From Cyclobacteriaceae bacterium (GTDB taxonomy: Bacteria > Bacteroidota > Bacteroidia > Cytophagales > Cyclobacteriaceae): a DNA stretch of 16,602 nucleotides. The stretch's first letter is position 1. Every line of letters begins with the position of its first letter. The stretch is taken from NCBI GenBank assembly GCA_009885605.1, contig VFKK01000218.1, forward strand, positions 1 to 16,602, written 5' to 3'. A program made the position numbers and the translations under genes. The notes below the pieces were generated by a model, which did no database searches, was not told the origin of the DNA, and saw only the letters and a program-made list of their open reading frames with translations. This document shows, piece after piece, positions 1 to 6,136 of the stretch.

Positions 1-527
1 CTTTTGCGGAGCCAAAAGTTGACGGCATCACGGGTGCGACGCCTCTTTCAGCCTTCAAGTTTGATCATGTCGTGACCGATACATCAGACCTTGCGCTGGG
101 TTTGGTCAGCGGATCAATCGGTGAGACAAGCTCGGTAATTATCATTCTGGGAGGAATTTATCTCATTGCCCGCAAGATGATGAACTGGAGGATTCCGGCT
201 TCCATTCTTTCGACAGTTTTTGTTCTGAGCGGGATTCTATATCTCATTGACGACAAGATTTATCCGTCTCCGCTTTTCATGCTTTTTTCTGGAGGATTAA
301 TGCTCGGGGCTGTTTTTATGGCTACTGATATGGTGGGCTCACCGATTACTCCGCTTGGAGTGGTGATTTATGGATTCTTCATTGGTTTGTTGATCGTAGT
401 GATCCGGGTTTGGGGTGGTCTTCCGGAGGGTGTTATGTATGCCATCCTTTTTGGAAATGCGCTGACTCCACAGATTGATAATTTCATCAGGCCGAGAGTA
501 TACGGAACCAAAAAGACAAAATCATGA
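1..527 (+). CDS. rnfD: RnfD, ion-translocating electron transport complex membrane subunit (5' end cut off)
   Basis: This is the C-terminal 174 residues of RnfD, an integral membrane subunit of the Rnf complex that carries a covalently bound FMN and is thought to form part of the ion path. The reading frame is open from base 3, so the start lies outside the window. The first residues contain DGITGATPL, which matches the RnfD/NqrB flavin attachment motif; the FMN-linked Thr would be encoded at 39-41. Family landmarks follow: GSIGETS, then FMATDMVGSP, then PEGVMYAILFGNALTP, with several hydrophobic segments between them, ending in a basic tail. A GTG at 72 could be mistaken for the start, but it lies after the flavin motif and cannot be real. 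The stop overlaps the rnfG start (ATGA), indicating co-transcription and translational coupling. The NqrB family is similar, but the neighbours (RnfG, RnfE, RnfA, RnfB) fix the identity as Rnf. Confidence 0.95.
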   Translation, partial: FAEPKVDGITGATPLSAFKFDHVVTDTSDLALGLVSGSIGETSSVIIILGGIYLIARKMMNWRIPASILSTVFVLSGILYLIDDKIYPSPLFMLFSGGLMLGAVFMATDMVGSPITPLGVVIYGFFIGLLIVVIRVWGGLPEGVMYAILFGNALTPQIDNFIRPRVYGTKKTKS

Positions 528-1231
528 GCGAGCCCAAAACCATTTCTCCCGGCACTCAAACCAACGACGGCAGCAAGAAAATGCTGGTCGCCATGGTGGG
601 TATCGGTGTTGTTTGTGCTCTGCTGATCGTATTCACGTACGAGGGTACGTTTGGGAGAATTGAAATGCTCAAGGCAGAAGCACTTGAACAAGCAGTTTTC
701 AAAGTTCTGCCGGGAATCACCAAAACCGGGATTTTTGAACTCACTCCTGACGGAAAATTCATTTCGTCAGACGGAAAAGACCGAACCAAAACGCTGGTTT
801 ATGCAGGATACGATGATCAAAATACCTTGAAGGGAATTGCCATAGAGGCGAGCGGTCAAGGCTATGCAGATATCCTGAAAATCCTCTATGGATATGATCC
901 GGCATCGCAGACGATTGTTGGATTTTATGTGCTCGAGAGTAAAGAGACTCCCGGATTAGGGGATAAAATTGAAAAGGACGAGAACTTCCTTTTCAATTTC
1001 AAAGGCCTTTCGGTCGCATTGTCGGAGGATTTTAAGACGGTCATTAACAAGGTCGTTCCGGTAAAATTTGGCACCAAAGAAAATCCCTGGGAAGTCGAAG
1101 GAATCACCGGAGCCACGATTTCCTCCCGGGCAATCGGAAACATAATCGGGGAAAGTTCCGCAACCATTATTCCCTTGATTTATCAGCAGAAGGAGAGTTT
1201 TGAATTCGCCCCAAACGACCCAACAAAATGA
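524..1231 (+). CDS. rnfG: RnfG, FMN-binding subunit of the Rnf complex
   Basis: This 235-residue protein is the RnfG subunit, anchored in the membrane by one N-terminal helix (about residues 20-38, after a polar start) with an extracytoplasmic FMN-binding domain. It passes electrons between RnfD and the other redox centres. The family motif ETPGLG is at 141-146. The flavin attachment motif GITGATIS is at 193-200, with Thr198 the expected site of the phosphoester-linked FMN; in other organisms this attachment is made by the flavin transferase ApbE, for which no gene is present in this window. Length is normal for the family. The ATG overlaps the rnfD stop by four bases, and the gene ends in another ATGA overlap with rnfE, so the genes are almost certainly one operon. 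NqrC is the homologue in Na+-NQR, but the context supports RnfG. Confidence 0.95.
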   Translation: MSEPKTISPGTQTNDGSKKMLVAMVGIGVVCALLIVFTYEGTFGRIEMLKAEALEQAVFKVLPGITKTGIFELTPDGKFISSDGKDRTKTLVYAGYDDQNTLKGIAIEASGQGYADILKILYGYDPASQTIVGFYVLESKETPGLGDKIEKDENFLFNFKGLSVALSEDFKTVINKVVPVKFGTKENPWEVEGITGATISSRAIGNIIGESSATIIPLIYQQKESFEFAPNDPTK

Positions 1232-1866
1232 GCACGGAACTAAAAAATATAGCCTTGAAAGACGCTCCCAGCTCCACGGATGAATTCATCAAAGGACTGT
1301 GGAGGGAAAATCCTGTTTTCGTGCAGGTGATCGGAATGTGTCCGACGCTTGCGGTTTCCAATTCTGCGAAAAATGCTCTTGCCATGGGTCTCGCGACTGC
1401 TTTTGTACTGGTCATGTCCAACGTGCTTATATCTTCCCTTCGAAATTTCATCCCCAAGCAAGTAAGGATTGCGACCTACATTTTGATCATCGCCACATTC
1501 GTGACCATGGTGGATTATTCCATTCAGGCGATCAGCGTGGACTTGCATAAAAACCTTGGTGCATTCATTTCATTGATCGTCGTGAATTGCATAATTCTTA
1601 GCAGGGCTGAGGCTTTTGCTTCCAAAAATACGGTTGGCAAATCGGCAATAGATGGACTGGGAATGGGATTTGGATTTGTGTTCGCACTCTTCTGCCTGGG
1701 TTCGGTCCGTGAAATTTTGGGAAATGGATCCTTGTTTGGTTTCATGATTTTCCCCGAATCTTTTCAGGAATGGATCGTCATGATTCTGCCGGCCGGTGGG
1801 TTTTTCACGCTGGCTTTCTGGCTCCTGATTTTCAACCATTACAAACTTAAAAAGGCGAAATCATGA
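1228..1866 (+). CDS. rnfE: RnfE, integral membrane subunit of the Rnf complex
   Basis: This 212-residue polytopic membrane protein belongs to the RnfE/NqrD family. After a polar N-terminus it carries the signature ENPVFVQVIGMCPTLAVSN (from about residue 27), then hydrophobic segments, and VNCIILSRAEAFASKN (from about 119). Cys38 and Cys121 sit in half-membrane motifs; in the related NQR structures the corresponding cysteines, with the pair in the sister subunit, hold an iron-sulfur centre buried in the membrane. Both are present here, so the protein looks functional. It overlaps rnfG upstream and rnfA downstream by ATGA junctions. RnfE and RnfA are paralogues with inverted topology; assignment to RnfE rests on the MCPTLAVS motif, the longer N-terminus and gene order. 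Confidence 0.95.
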   Translation: MSTELKNIALKDAPSSTDEFIKGLWRENPVFVQVIGMCPTLAVSNSAKNALAMGLATAFVLVMSNVLISSLRNFIPKQVRIATYILIIATFVTMVDYSIQAISVDLHKNLGAFISLIVVNCIILSRAEAFASKNTVGKSAIDGLGMGFGFVFALFCLGSVREILGNGSLFGFMIFPESFQEWIVMILPAGGFFTLAFWLLIFNHYKLKKAKS

Positions 1867-2444
1867 AGGAGGAATCTCTTTGGTTCATATTCATCAATGC
1901 CAGCCTGATCAACAATTTCGTCCTGGCCTATTTCCTTGGCATCTGCCCGTTTCTGGGTGTTTCCGGCAAAATGGAAACCGCCACTAAAATGGGTGCTGCG
2001 GTCACCTTCGTGATGATCATCAGTTCGATGAGTGCATTTGGAATTCATTCGTTTCTCACAGCCATCAATGCTCCGTTTCTTCAGCTTATCAGCTATATAG
2101 TTGTGATTGCTGCGATTGTTCAACTTGTAGAGATGGTGATCAAGAAAATGAGCCCGGTTCTCTTCCAAGCTCTGGGAATTTTCCTTCCTCTGATTTCCAC
2201 CAACTGTGCAATTTTAGGATTGGCGATTTTCCAGACCGGAAAGGGATATGGATTTTTCGAATGCCTTGTTTTTGCCATAGGGGCAGGAACCGGTTTTACA
2301 CTGGCATTGGTGTTGATGGCAGGATTGCGGGAGCAACTTGAATTTTCGGATTTACCCAAAGTGGTCAAAGGCACTGCAATCACACTGTTGATTGCGGGAA
2401 TATTGTCCTTGACATTTATGGGTTTTTCAGGTTTGGGATCTTAA
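1863..2444 (+). CDS. rnfA: RnfA, integral membrane subunit of the Rnf complex
   Basis: This 193-residue polytopic membrane protein is RnfA, the paralogue and partner of RnfE. The sequence shows NNFVLAYFLGICPFLGVSGK (residues 17-36), with Cys28, and STNCAILG (112-119), with Cys115. These are the two conserved cysteines expected to share the intramembrane iron-sulfur centre with Cys38 and Cys121 of RnfE. Typical family features include the KMETATKMG stretch after the first motif and AGLREQLEFSDLP near the C-terminus, a common RnfA/NqrE ending. The start codon overlaps the rnfE stop (ATGA). A 15-base gap follows before the small cysteine-rich gene, so transcription very probably continues. Confidence 0.95.
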   Translation: MKEESLWFIFINASLINNFVLAYFLGICPFLGVSGKMETATKMGAAVTFVMIISSMSAFGIHSFLTAINAPFLQLISYIVVIAAIVQLVEMVIKKMSPVLFQALGIFLPLISTNCAILGLAIFQTGKGYGFFECLVFAIGAGTGFTLALVLMAGLREQLEFSDLPKVVKGTAITLLIAGILSLTFMGFSGLGS

Positions 2445-2459
2445 AAAAAAGCAAGCAAA

Positions 2460-2651
2460 ATGGAGACAGTTCTCAGATACGTAATAGCAATCGGCGGGAT
2501 AGTCGGACTGATGCTGGCTTGGGTTTGGGTGCAGTCTGCCTGGAGAAAAATGTTCTCTGAAAACATCTCCGACGAGGATGTACTGGCGGAGCGCAGAAGC
2601 TGTGGCAATTGTGGTTGCACCAAAGTCTGCAAAAAGGAAAAGGTGATTTAA
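2460..2651 (+). CDS. Small cysteine-rich single-span membrane protein, possible NqrM-like maturation factor
   Basis: This 63-residue protein has one predicted N-terminal membrane helix (about residues 5-27), a short charged linker, and a C-terminal cysteine cluster SCGNCGCTKVC, giving Cys48, Cys51, Cys53 and Cys57 (CX2CXCX3C), followed by a lysine-rich tail. It lies 15 bases after rnfA and 21 bases before the FNR-like gene, so it belongs to the Rnf transcription unit. No exact family is recognised. Two comparisons fit: NqrM, a small membrane Cys protein needed to mature the iron site of Na+-NQR in some proteobacteria, and the small FeoB-associated Cys-rich membrane proteins. Its position directly after the subunits that hold the intramembrane iron centre favours a metal-delivery or cluster-assembly role, but that is inference. 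That it is a real gene is well supported by its spacing and composition. Confidence 0.75.
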   Translation: METVLRYVIAIGGIVGLMLAWVWVQSAWRKMFSENISDEDVLAERRSCGNCGCTKVCKKEKVI

Positions 2652-2672
2652 TAAAATTTTCAACTATAAAAT

Positions 2673-3539
2673 ATGCTTGTTATGACCTATCTATCAGCTC
2701 TTGATACTAAACAACAATACACAGCCAAGGTGAAGAAGACTCAGCGTCTCACTCCGGCCAATGCTGAGGAAATCCGTGAGATATTGCTTGAAGTCGAGCA
2801 GCCGGAATTTAACGTCAAGGTGGATCAAAGCTTTGGGGTTTTGGTGAAGCATGACAGTGAATTTGGCAATACCCATCATCATCGCCTTTACAGTGTGGCC
2901 GATTTGCCAACTACCGAAAATGGCAAAAAGCTGATCACGATGCTTGTGAAGCGTTGCTCGTATGTGGACGATTTTAGCGGAGAGCAATACGAAGGTGTCA
3001 GTTCCAATTTCCTCTGCGACCGGAAAGTCGGAGATGAAATCACGATTACCGGACCTTTTGAACTTCCTTTTAAAATTCCGGAGGACAAAAATTCCAACCT
3101 GATCCTGATCGGTATGGGAACAGGCATCGCGCCCTTCCGTGCTTTCGTCAAGCATATTTACAGCAATGTGAAAGACTGGAAAGGAAAGATCAGATTGTTT
3201 TACGGAGCAAAAAGCGGTTTGGAACTTCTGTACCTCAATGACAGAGACGGTGACCTTACGAACTATTACGACGAGGCAACTTTCGAAGCTTTCCATGCGC
3301 TGAGTCCTAGGCCGGATTGGGAAGATGCGATTTTACTTGACGCTGCTATTGAAGCAAGGGCCGAGGAGATTTTGGAGTTGCTTTCACATTCCAATACCTA
3401 TATCTACATCGCCGGATATGAAAAGGTGAAGGAAAACCTAAACAAGGCTTTCATCCAGATTATGGGCTCAAAAGAGAAATGGGAAACCAGAAAAGCCGAG
3501 TTGATTGCGGGTAAAAAATGGGCTGAGGTGATTTATTAG
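2673..3539 (+). CDS. Plant-type ferredoxin-NAD(P)+ reductase-like flavoprotein
   Basis: This 288-residue soluble protein has the two-domain fold expected of ferredoxin-NADP+ reductases. The FAD domain shows RLYS (71-74), GVSSNFLCD (108-116) and GPFELPF (127-133). The nucleotide domain shows GMGTGIAPFRAF (147-158), FYGAK (176-180), ALSPRPDW (209-216, at the place where FNRs carry an SR pair contacting the NADPH 2'-phosphate) and YIAGYEKV (245-252). The chain ends in Tyr288, like the terminal FAD-stacking Tyr of plant FNRs. The catalytic Cys usually found in the Y-x-C-G motif is Ala247. It would transfer electrons between NAD(P)H and ferredoxin or directly to Rnf. It follows the small Cys gene by 21 bases, so it is likely in the rnf operon. 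An ATG at 2682 is an alternative start. Electron partner and NADH/NADPH preference cannot be decided from sequence alone. Confidence 0.87.
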   Translation: MLVMTYLSALDTKQQYTAKVKKTQRLTPANAEEIREILLEVEQPEFNVKVDQSFGVLVKHDSEFGNTHHHRLYSVADLPTTENGKKLITMLVKRCSYVDDFSGEQYEGVSSNFLCDRKVGDEITITGPFELPFKIPEDKNSNLILIGMGTGIAPFRAFVKHIYSNVKDWKGKIRLFYGAKSGLELLYLNDRDGDLTNYYDEATFEAFHALSPRPDWEDAILLDAAIEARAEEILELLSHSNTYIYIAGYEKVKENLNKAFIQIMGSKEKWETRKAELIAGKKWAEVIY

Positions 3540-3830
3540 ACAATGATTATCCTGTAAAATGCCGGGAGGTTTTTTTATCCAAGCATTATACTTCAGGATA
3601 ATTGTCCTCTGACGACAGTCAACGGTCGACAGCTCGTGGAACTGAACTTCAATCAGCTACTAAATACCAACAGATAAGAAAATGGATTTCCAAAAGAATA
3701 TGACTATCCGCCTTCTTGCCAATAAGGAAACAAAACAAGGTATGAAGTCCAAATGGAGGGGCTGTGGACTGTCGTCCGTTGTCTGTGGTCATTTCTCACT
3801 GATTTCTAAAGACTTCAAAAACCGATTCAT
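3540..3830. other. Spacer between FNR and rnfB with inverted repeats
   Basis: This 291-base stretch separates the FNR-like gene from rnfB although the genes upstream are tightly packed. It holds a 9-base perfect inverted repeat, ATTATCCTG at 3546-3554 and CAGGATAAT at 3594-3602, just after the FNR stop. It also holds a longer imperfect pair at 3611-3635 and 3766-3790 (listed separately). No clear promoter or poly-T terminator was seen. A 50-codon open frame at 3682-3834 runs through the second repeat arm and overlaps the rnfB start, but does not look like a gene. Confidence 0.6.
3611..3790. repeat. Imperfect 25-base inverted repeat pair in the rnfB leader
   Basis: The arm at 3611-3635 (core GACAGTCAACGGTCGACAG) matches the reverse complement of the arm at 3766-3790 (core GACTGTCGTCCGTTGTCTG) at 20 of 25 positions, with about 130 bases between them. 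The GTCGAC/CGACAG-rich wording is also repetitive within each arm. This looks like two inverted copies of a short interspersed repeat, or the ends of a small miniature element that entered the operon between the FNR gene and rnfB. No target-site duplication was identified. It could also fold as a large stem in the transcript. Confidence 0.5.
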
Positions 3831-4694
3831 ATGATACTCATAGCCTTACTTTCCCTTGGAGGATTGACGCTTTTTTTGGCAGTGATGCTGATCATCGCCG
3901 ATAAGAAGCTTTATGTCTATGAGGATCCCAGGATTGACGAGGTGGAGGCGATGCTTCCTCACGCCAATTGTGGGGCATGTGGCTATCCCGGTTGCCGACC
4001 TTTTGCGGAAGCACTGGTAAAGGGAGAAATGCTTCCCGGCAAATGCTCCGTGAGTTCGGATGATGGAAGGAAAGCAATCGCGTCCTACCTCGGTGTCGAT
4101 GCCGGAATGGAGGAAAAGAGAGTTGCAAGACTCGCATGTGCCGGCGGAAGTAATGTAGCGATAGTGCGTGCCGAATACGAGGGTCTTTCCTCTTGTCGAG
4201 GCGCCGCTCTGATTTCCGGAGGAGGCAAAGGCTGTTCCTGGGGTTGTCTGGGTCATGGAGACTGCGAAAAAGTCTGCGATTTCGACGCCATCAGCATGAA
4301 TGAATTTGGAATTCCCATCGTCGATGAAGCAAAATGTACTGCCTGCGGTGATTGTGTGGAGGTTTGTCCTAAGGATCTTTTTTCACTTCATCCCATCAGT
4401 CACAGATTGTGGGTTGCCTGCAAAAGTCTGGAAGCCGGAGACGGCGTCTTGGAAGAATGTGAAGTGGGGTGTACAGCCTGCGGAAAATGCGCGATGGATG
4501 CCAAGGGGGATTTGATTACGATGAAGTATAATCTGCCCGTCATCAATTACTCTGCAAACCACCAAACCCAAGTACCAATTCAGCGCTGCCCAACCGGTGC
4601 GATTGTTTGGCTGGACGAAAAGCAAGGACCTATCAAAGGGCCCGAAAGCAAGAAAATCATCCGAAAAGGCAAGTTGAAAATGGGGGAGAGCTGA
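3831..4694 (+). CDS. rnfB: RnfB, multi-[4Fe-4S] ferredoxin-like subunit of the Rnf complex
   Basis: This 287-residue protein is RnfB, the entry point for ferredoxin electrons into Rnf. It has an N-terminal membrane helix (about 2-23), then the RnfB four-Cys domain PHANCGACGYPGC with Cys47, Cys50, Cys55 and Cys72. A middle segment follows with Cys103 and Cys122, then GCSWGCLGHGDCEKVCDFDAI-type spacing (Cys135, 139, 145, 149), and a classic ferredoxin motif KCTACGDCVEVCP (Cys169, 172, 175, 179). The last part has Cys210, Cys214, Cys217 and Cys220, but the usual fourth cysteine before Pro is absent, and a lone RCPTGAI (Cys253) remains. This suggests the distal ferredoxin pair has been reduced to one cluster. 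The ATG at 3831 puts the membrane helix at the very N-terminus, as in the family. Its place after the FNR gene, not before rnfC, is unusual. Confidence 0.95.
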   Translation: MILIALLSLGGLTLFLAVMLIIADKKLYVYEDPRIDEVEAMLPHANCGACGYPGCRPFAEALVKGEMLPGKCSVSSDDGRKAIASYLGVDAGMEEKRVARLACAGGSNVAIVRAEYEGLSSCRGAALISGGGKGCSWGCLGHGDCEKVCDFDAISMNEFGIPIVDEAKCTACGDCVEVCPKDLFSLHPISHRLWVACKSLEAGDGVLEECEVGCTACGKCAMDAKGDLITMKYNLPVINYSANHQTQVPIQRCPTGAIVWLDEKQGPIKGPESKKIIRKGKLKMGES

Positions 4695-4755
4695 GATTGA
4701 TTTTCATTTGAAATTGATCAGAAACCATCATTCTACTAAGCTTAGGGTCCTCCGA

Positions 4756-4860
4756 GATAAGTCCCATCGAGGACGGAGCTCAAGAAAATGCCCGGGGGAC
4801 ATTTTTAGCGAGGGGCCAGGCTGCAGGGTGGGGTTGGTAGCCAGGGGTTTCAACCCCTGG
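4756..4860. repeat. Intergenic repeat, copy 1, with perfect 9-bp hairpin
   Basis: The segment begins near AGTCCCATCGAGGACGG (4760-4776) and ends in the perfect hairpin CCAGGGGTT-TC-AACCCCTGG (4841-4860). Both parts resemble bases 11096-11143: AGTCCC[G]TAGGGACGA there corresponds to the first part, and GGTTTCAACC[C/T]CTGG matches at 14 of 15 positions. The copies differ in the distance between the two parts, about 86 versus 33 bases. I associate such GGTTTCAACC hairpin repeats with Bacteroidota intergenic regions from memory only. The five A residues after the hairpin argue against a + strand terminator. Confidence 0.55.
4785..4806 (+). terminator. Possible rnfB terminator hairpin
   Basis: AAAATG-CCC at 4785-4793 can pair with GGG-(A)-CATTTT at 4796-4805, with one bulged A, and the 3' arm runs into a T-stretch (4802-4806). 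It lies about 90 bases after the rnfB stop on the same strand. The stem partly overlaps the repeat copy in this spacer, so the role is uncertain. Confidence 0.35.
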
Positions 4861-5048
4861 AAAAATGGTGAATGTTCATTTTGGTTTTTGGCCGCCTTCG
4901 TGTCAATCGAGAAAAGATCTGTCGCCAAAAACAGTCGGTTTTGATTGTGGAATTTTTTGTTTCCAACAGTTGAGATTGCTTCGGGTTTGTAAATGATTTG
5001 ATGAACCGGATGCATTGTTTAAAACCTCGCAATAACGAATAATTGTCA

Positions 5049-5066
5049 CGCGCGACACGCGCGCGG
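5049..5066. other. CG-only inverted block
   Basis: CGCGCG (5049-5054) and CGCGCG (5058-5063) are separated by ACA and can form a short, very stable stem. The stretch is composed almost purely of C and G within an otherwise AT-rich spacer. It lies about 40 bases beyond the stop of the minus-strand hydrolase gene, but no T-run follows on that strand, so it is not called a terminator. Confidence 0.4.
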
Positions 5067-5104
5067 CAGCTGAGACAACCGAGCTAACCGAATCTAATTA
5101 AGAT

Positions 5105-6136
5105 TTAAAGACTCTTTACCACTTTATACTGTGCGTCAATTACGGCTTGGTTATGTCCATGCGCTGCTCCCGGTACCAGAATAAATTCTTTCTTAGGAGC
5201 TTTCACTAAATCAAAATATTCCTTCGTAAGCTTGCTTGGGGTTAGGAGATCTTCCTCCCCCTGAATGAAGTAAACAGGAATTTCAAAGATTAAACCATCT
5301 TTCATGAAATCTACTTCCGCTCCCATGGATTTGATTCCCATTTTTTTGAATCCGGCAAAGTGAATAAAGGAATAATCATCTCCGGCATATCTGTCCGTGG
5401 CATCTTTCTCATTGTCATATTCGCTCTTCAGCTTCCACCAGGATTCAGGCGCAGGGATTGAATTTTGCCTTTCATATTTCTTGACAATTCGAAGCAGCTG
5501 TCCTTCTTTTTTGGCATCCTCATAGGGTGGCGGACCCAATAAATTCAGAAGATCCAGAGATTCGTGGTCTTTGGCAGTTTCGGCCATTTTAGTCACTTCA
5601 CCATAAGCAAGTGCTAATCCTCCGGAAAAGTCAACTACCTGTGAGTGGCCAACATATGCAGAAAAAAGATCCGGACGTGCAAGTGCCATTTTGGCTCCCA
5701 AGATTGATCCCCAAGAGGTTCCAATCAGGGTTATTTTTGGCTGACCGAGGTGCTGAATAAGATACTCTGAGAGCTCAATCCCATCAGCGGACATTTGCTC
5801 GACAGTCAGAGGGTTTTCTATCCAATAATCCTCATCTACCACCTCAGGAGCATTTTTGCCAAAAGTTCTTCCCGCTCCCCGCTGATCCCAATTCACCAGC
5901 ACAAAGTCTTTTTTCCAATAGCCATATGCTGCGCCGTCATACTGACTCATGGTGCTGCCCGGCCCGCCGTGAAGAAAAAGAATAACGGGTTTGGACTTGT
6001 CTTCTCCGCTGATTGTAACCCATTGCTCTATGCCTCCAATGGAAATGAAAGCTTCCTCGTTAATTGAATTTGATTGGGCGGCTAACCTGCCTGAGGCTAG
6101 CGAAAGAACTATAATTAGTAAAAATTTATATATCAT
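5105..6136 (-). CDS. Exported alpha/beta hydrolase, prolyl iminopeptidase-like (S33)
   Basis: This 343-residue protein is an alpha/beta-hydrolase of the prolyl iminopeptidase (peptidase family S33) type. A signal peptide is visible at about residues 1-20 (MIYKFLLIIVLSLASGRLAA, then Gln), so it should be exported. The oxyanion motif HGGPG is at 56-60, the family motif NWDQRGAGRT at 82-91, the nucleophile elbow GTSWGS at 139-144 (Ser141), the acid probably Asp296 in GEEDLLTP, and His326 in GAAHGH. The full triad is present, so it is likely active, cleaving N-terminal proline or other small residues from peptides, or a related amide or ester. The lid region between 165 and 270 is the usual variable part. 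It stands alone on the minus strand, converging with rnfB and diverging from the beta-lactamase-like gene. The exact substrate is not predictable. Confidence 0.85.
   Translation of the reverse strand: MIYKFLLIIVLSLASGRLAAQSNSINEEAFISIGGIEQWVTISGEDKSKPVILFLHGGPGSTMSQYDGAAYGYWKKDFVLVNWDQRGAGRTFGKNAPEVVDEDYWIENPLTVEQMSADGIELSEYLIQHLGQPKITLIGTSWGSILGAKMALARPDLFSAYVGHSQVVDFSGGLALAYGEVTKMAETAKDHESLDLLNLLGPPPYEDAKKEGQLLRIVKKYERQNSIPAPESWWKLKSEYDNEKDATDRYAGDDYSFIHFAGFKKMGIKSMGAEVDFMKDGLIFEIPVYFIQGEEDLLTPSKLTKEYFDLVKAPKKEFILVPGAAHGHNQAVIDAQYKVVKSL

Larger units (their letters stand above)
4695..5104. other. Non-coding spacer between rnfB and the alpha/beta hydrolase gene
   Basis: This 410-base region lies between the end of rnfB (+) and the end of the hydrolase gene (-), so transcription converges on it. 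It contains a possible rnfB terminator hairpin (4785-4806), an intergenic repeat with a perfect CCAGGGGTT/AACCCCTGG hairpin, and a CG-only block near 5049-5066. A 78-codon open frame across the repeat (4708-4944) has no gene-like features and is not called. Confidence 0.6.

Noticed and set aside
72..527. GTG at 72 as the start of the first gene
   Set aside because: The frame is open upstream to the window edge and includes the RnfD flavin attachment motif, so the gene is a 5'-truncated rnfD.
524..2444. Na+-NQR (nqrBCDE) instead of Rnf
   Set aside because: The presence of RnfB and the gene order D-G-E-A indicate Rnf; no NqrF-type gene is seen, and the FNR-like protein lacks NqrF's membrane helix and [2Fe-2S] domain.
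2694..3296. 200-codon minus-strand open frame
   Set aside because: It is the antisense shadow of the FNR-like gene, whose FAD and nucleotide motifs are clear.
3682..3834. 50-codon open frame overlapping the rnfB start by ATGA
   Set aside because: It reads through one arm of the inverted repeat, has no recognisable domain or membrane segment, and the overlap can arise by chance; the ATGA layout alone is not enough.
4841..4865. CCAGGGGTT/AACCCCTGG hairpin as a terminator
   Set aside because: It is followed by A residues on the plus strand, and on the minus strand the T residues come before, not after, the stem.
4708..4944. 78-codon plus-strand open frame after rnfB
   Set aside because: It spans the intergenic repeat and hairpins and has no protein-like features.
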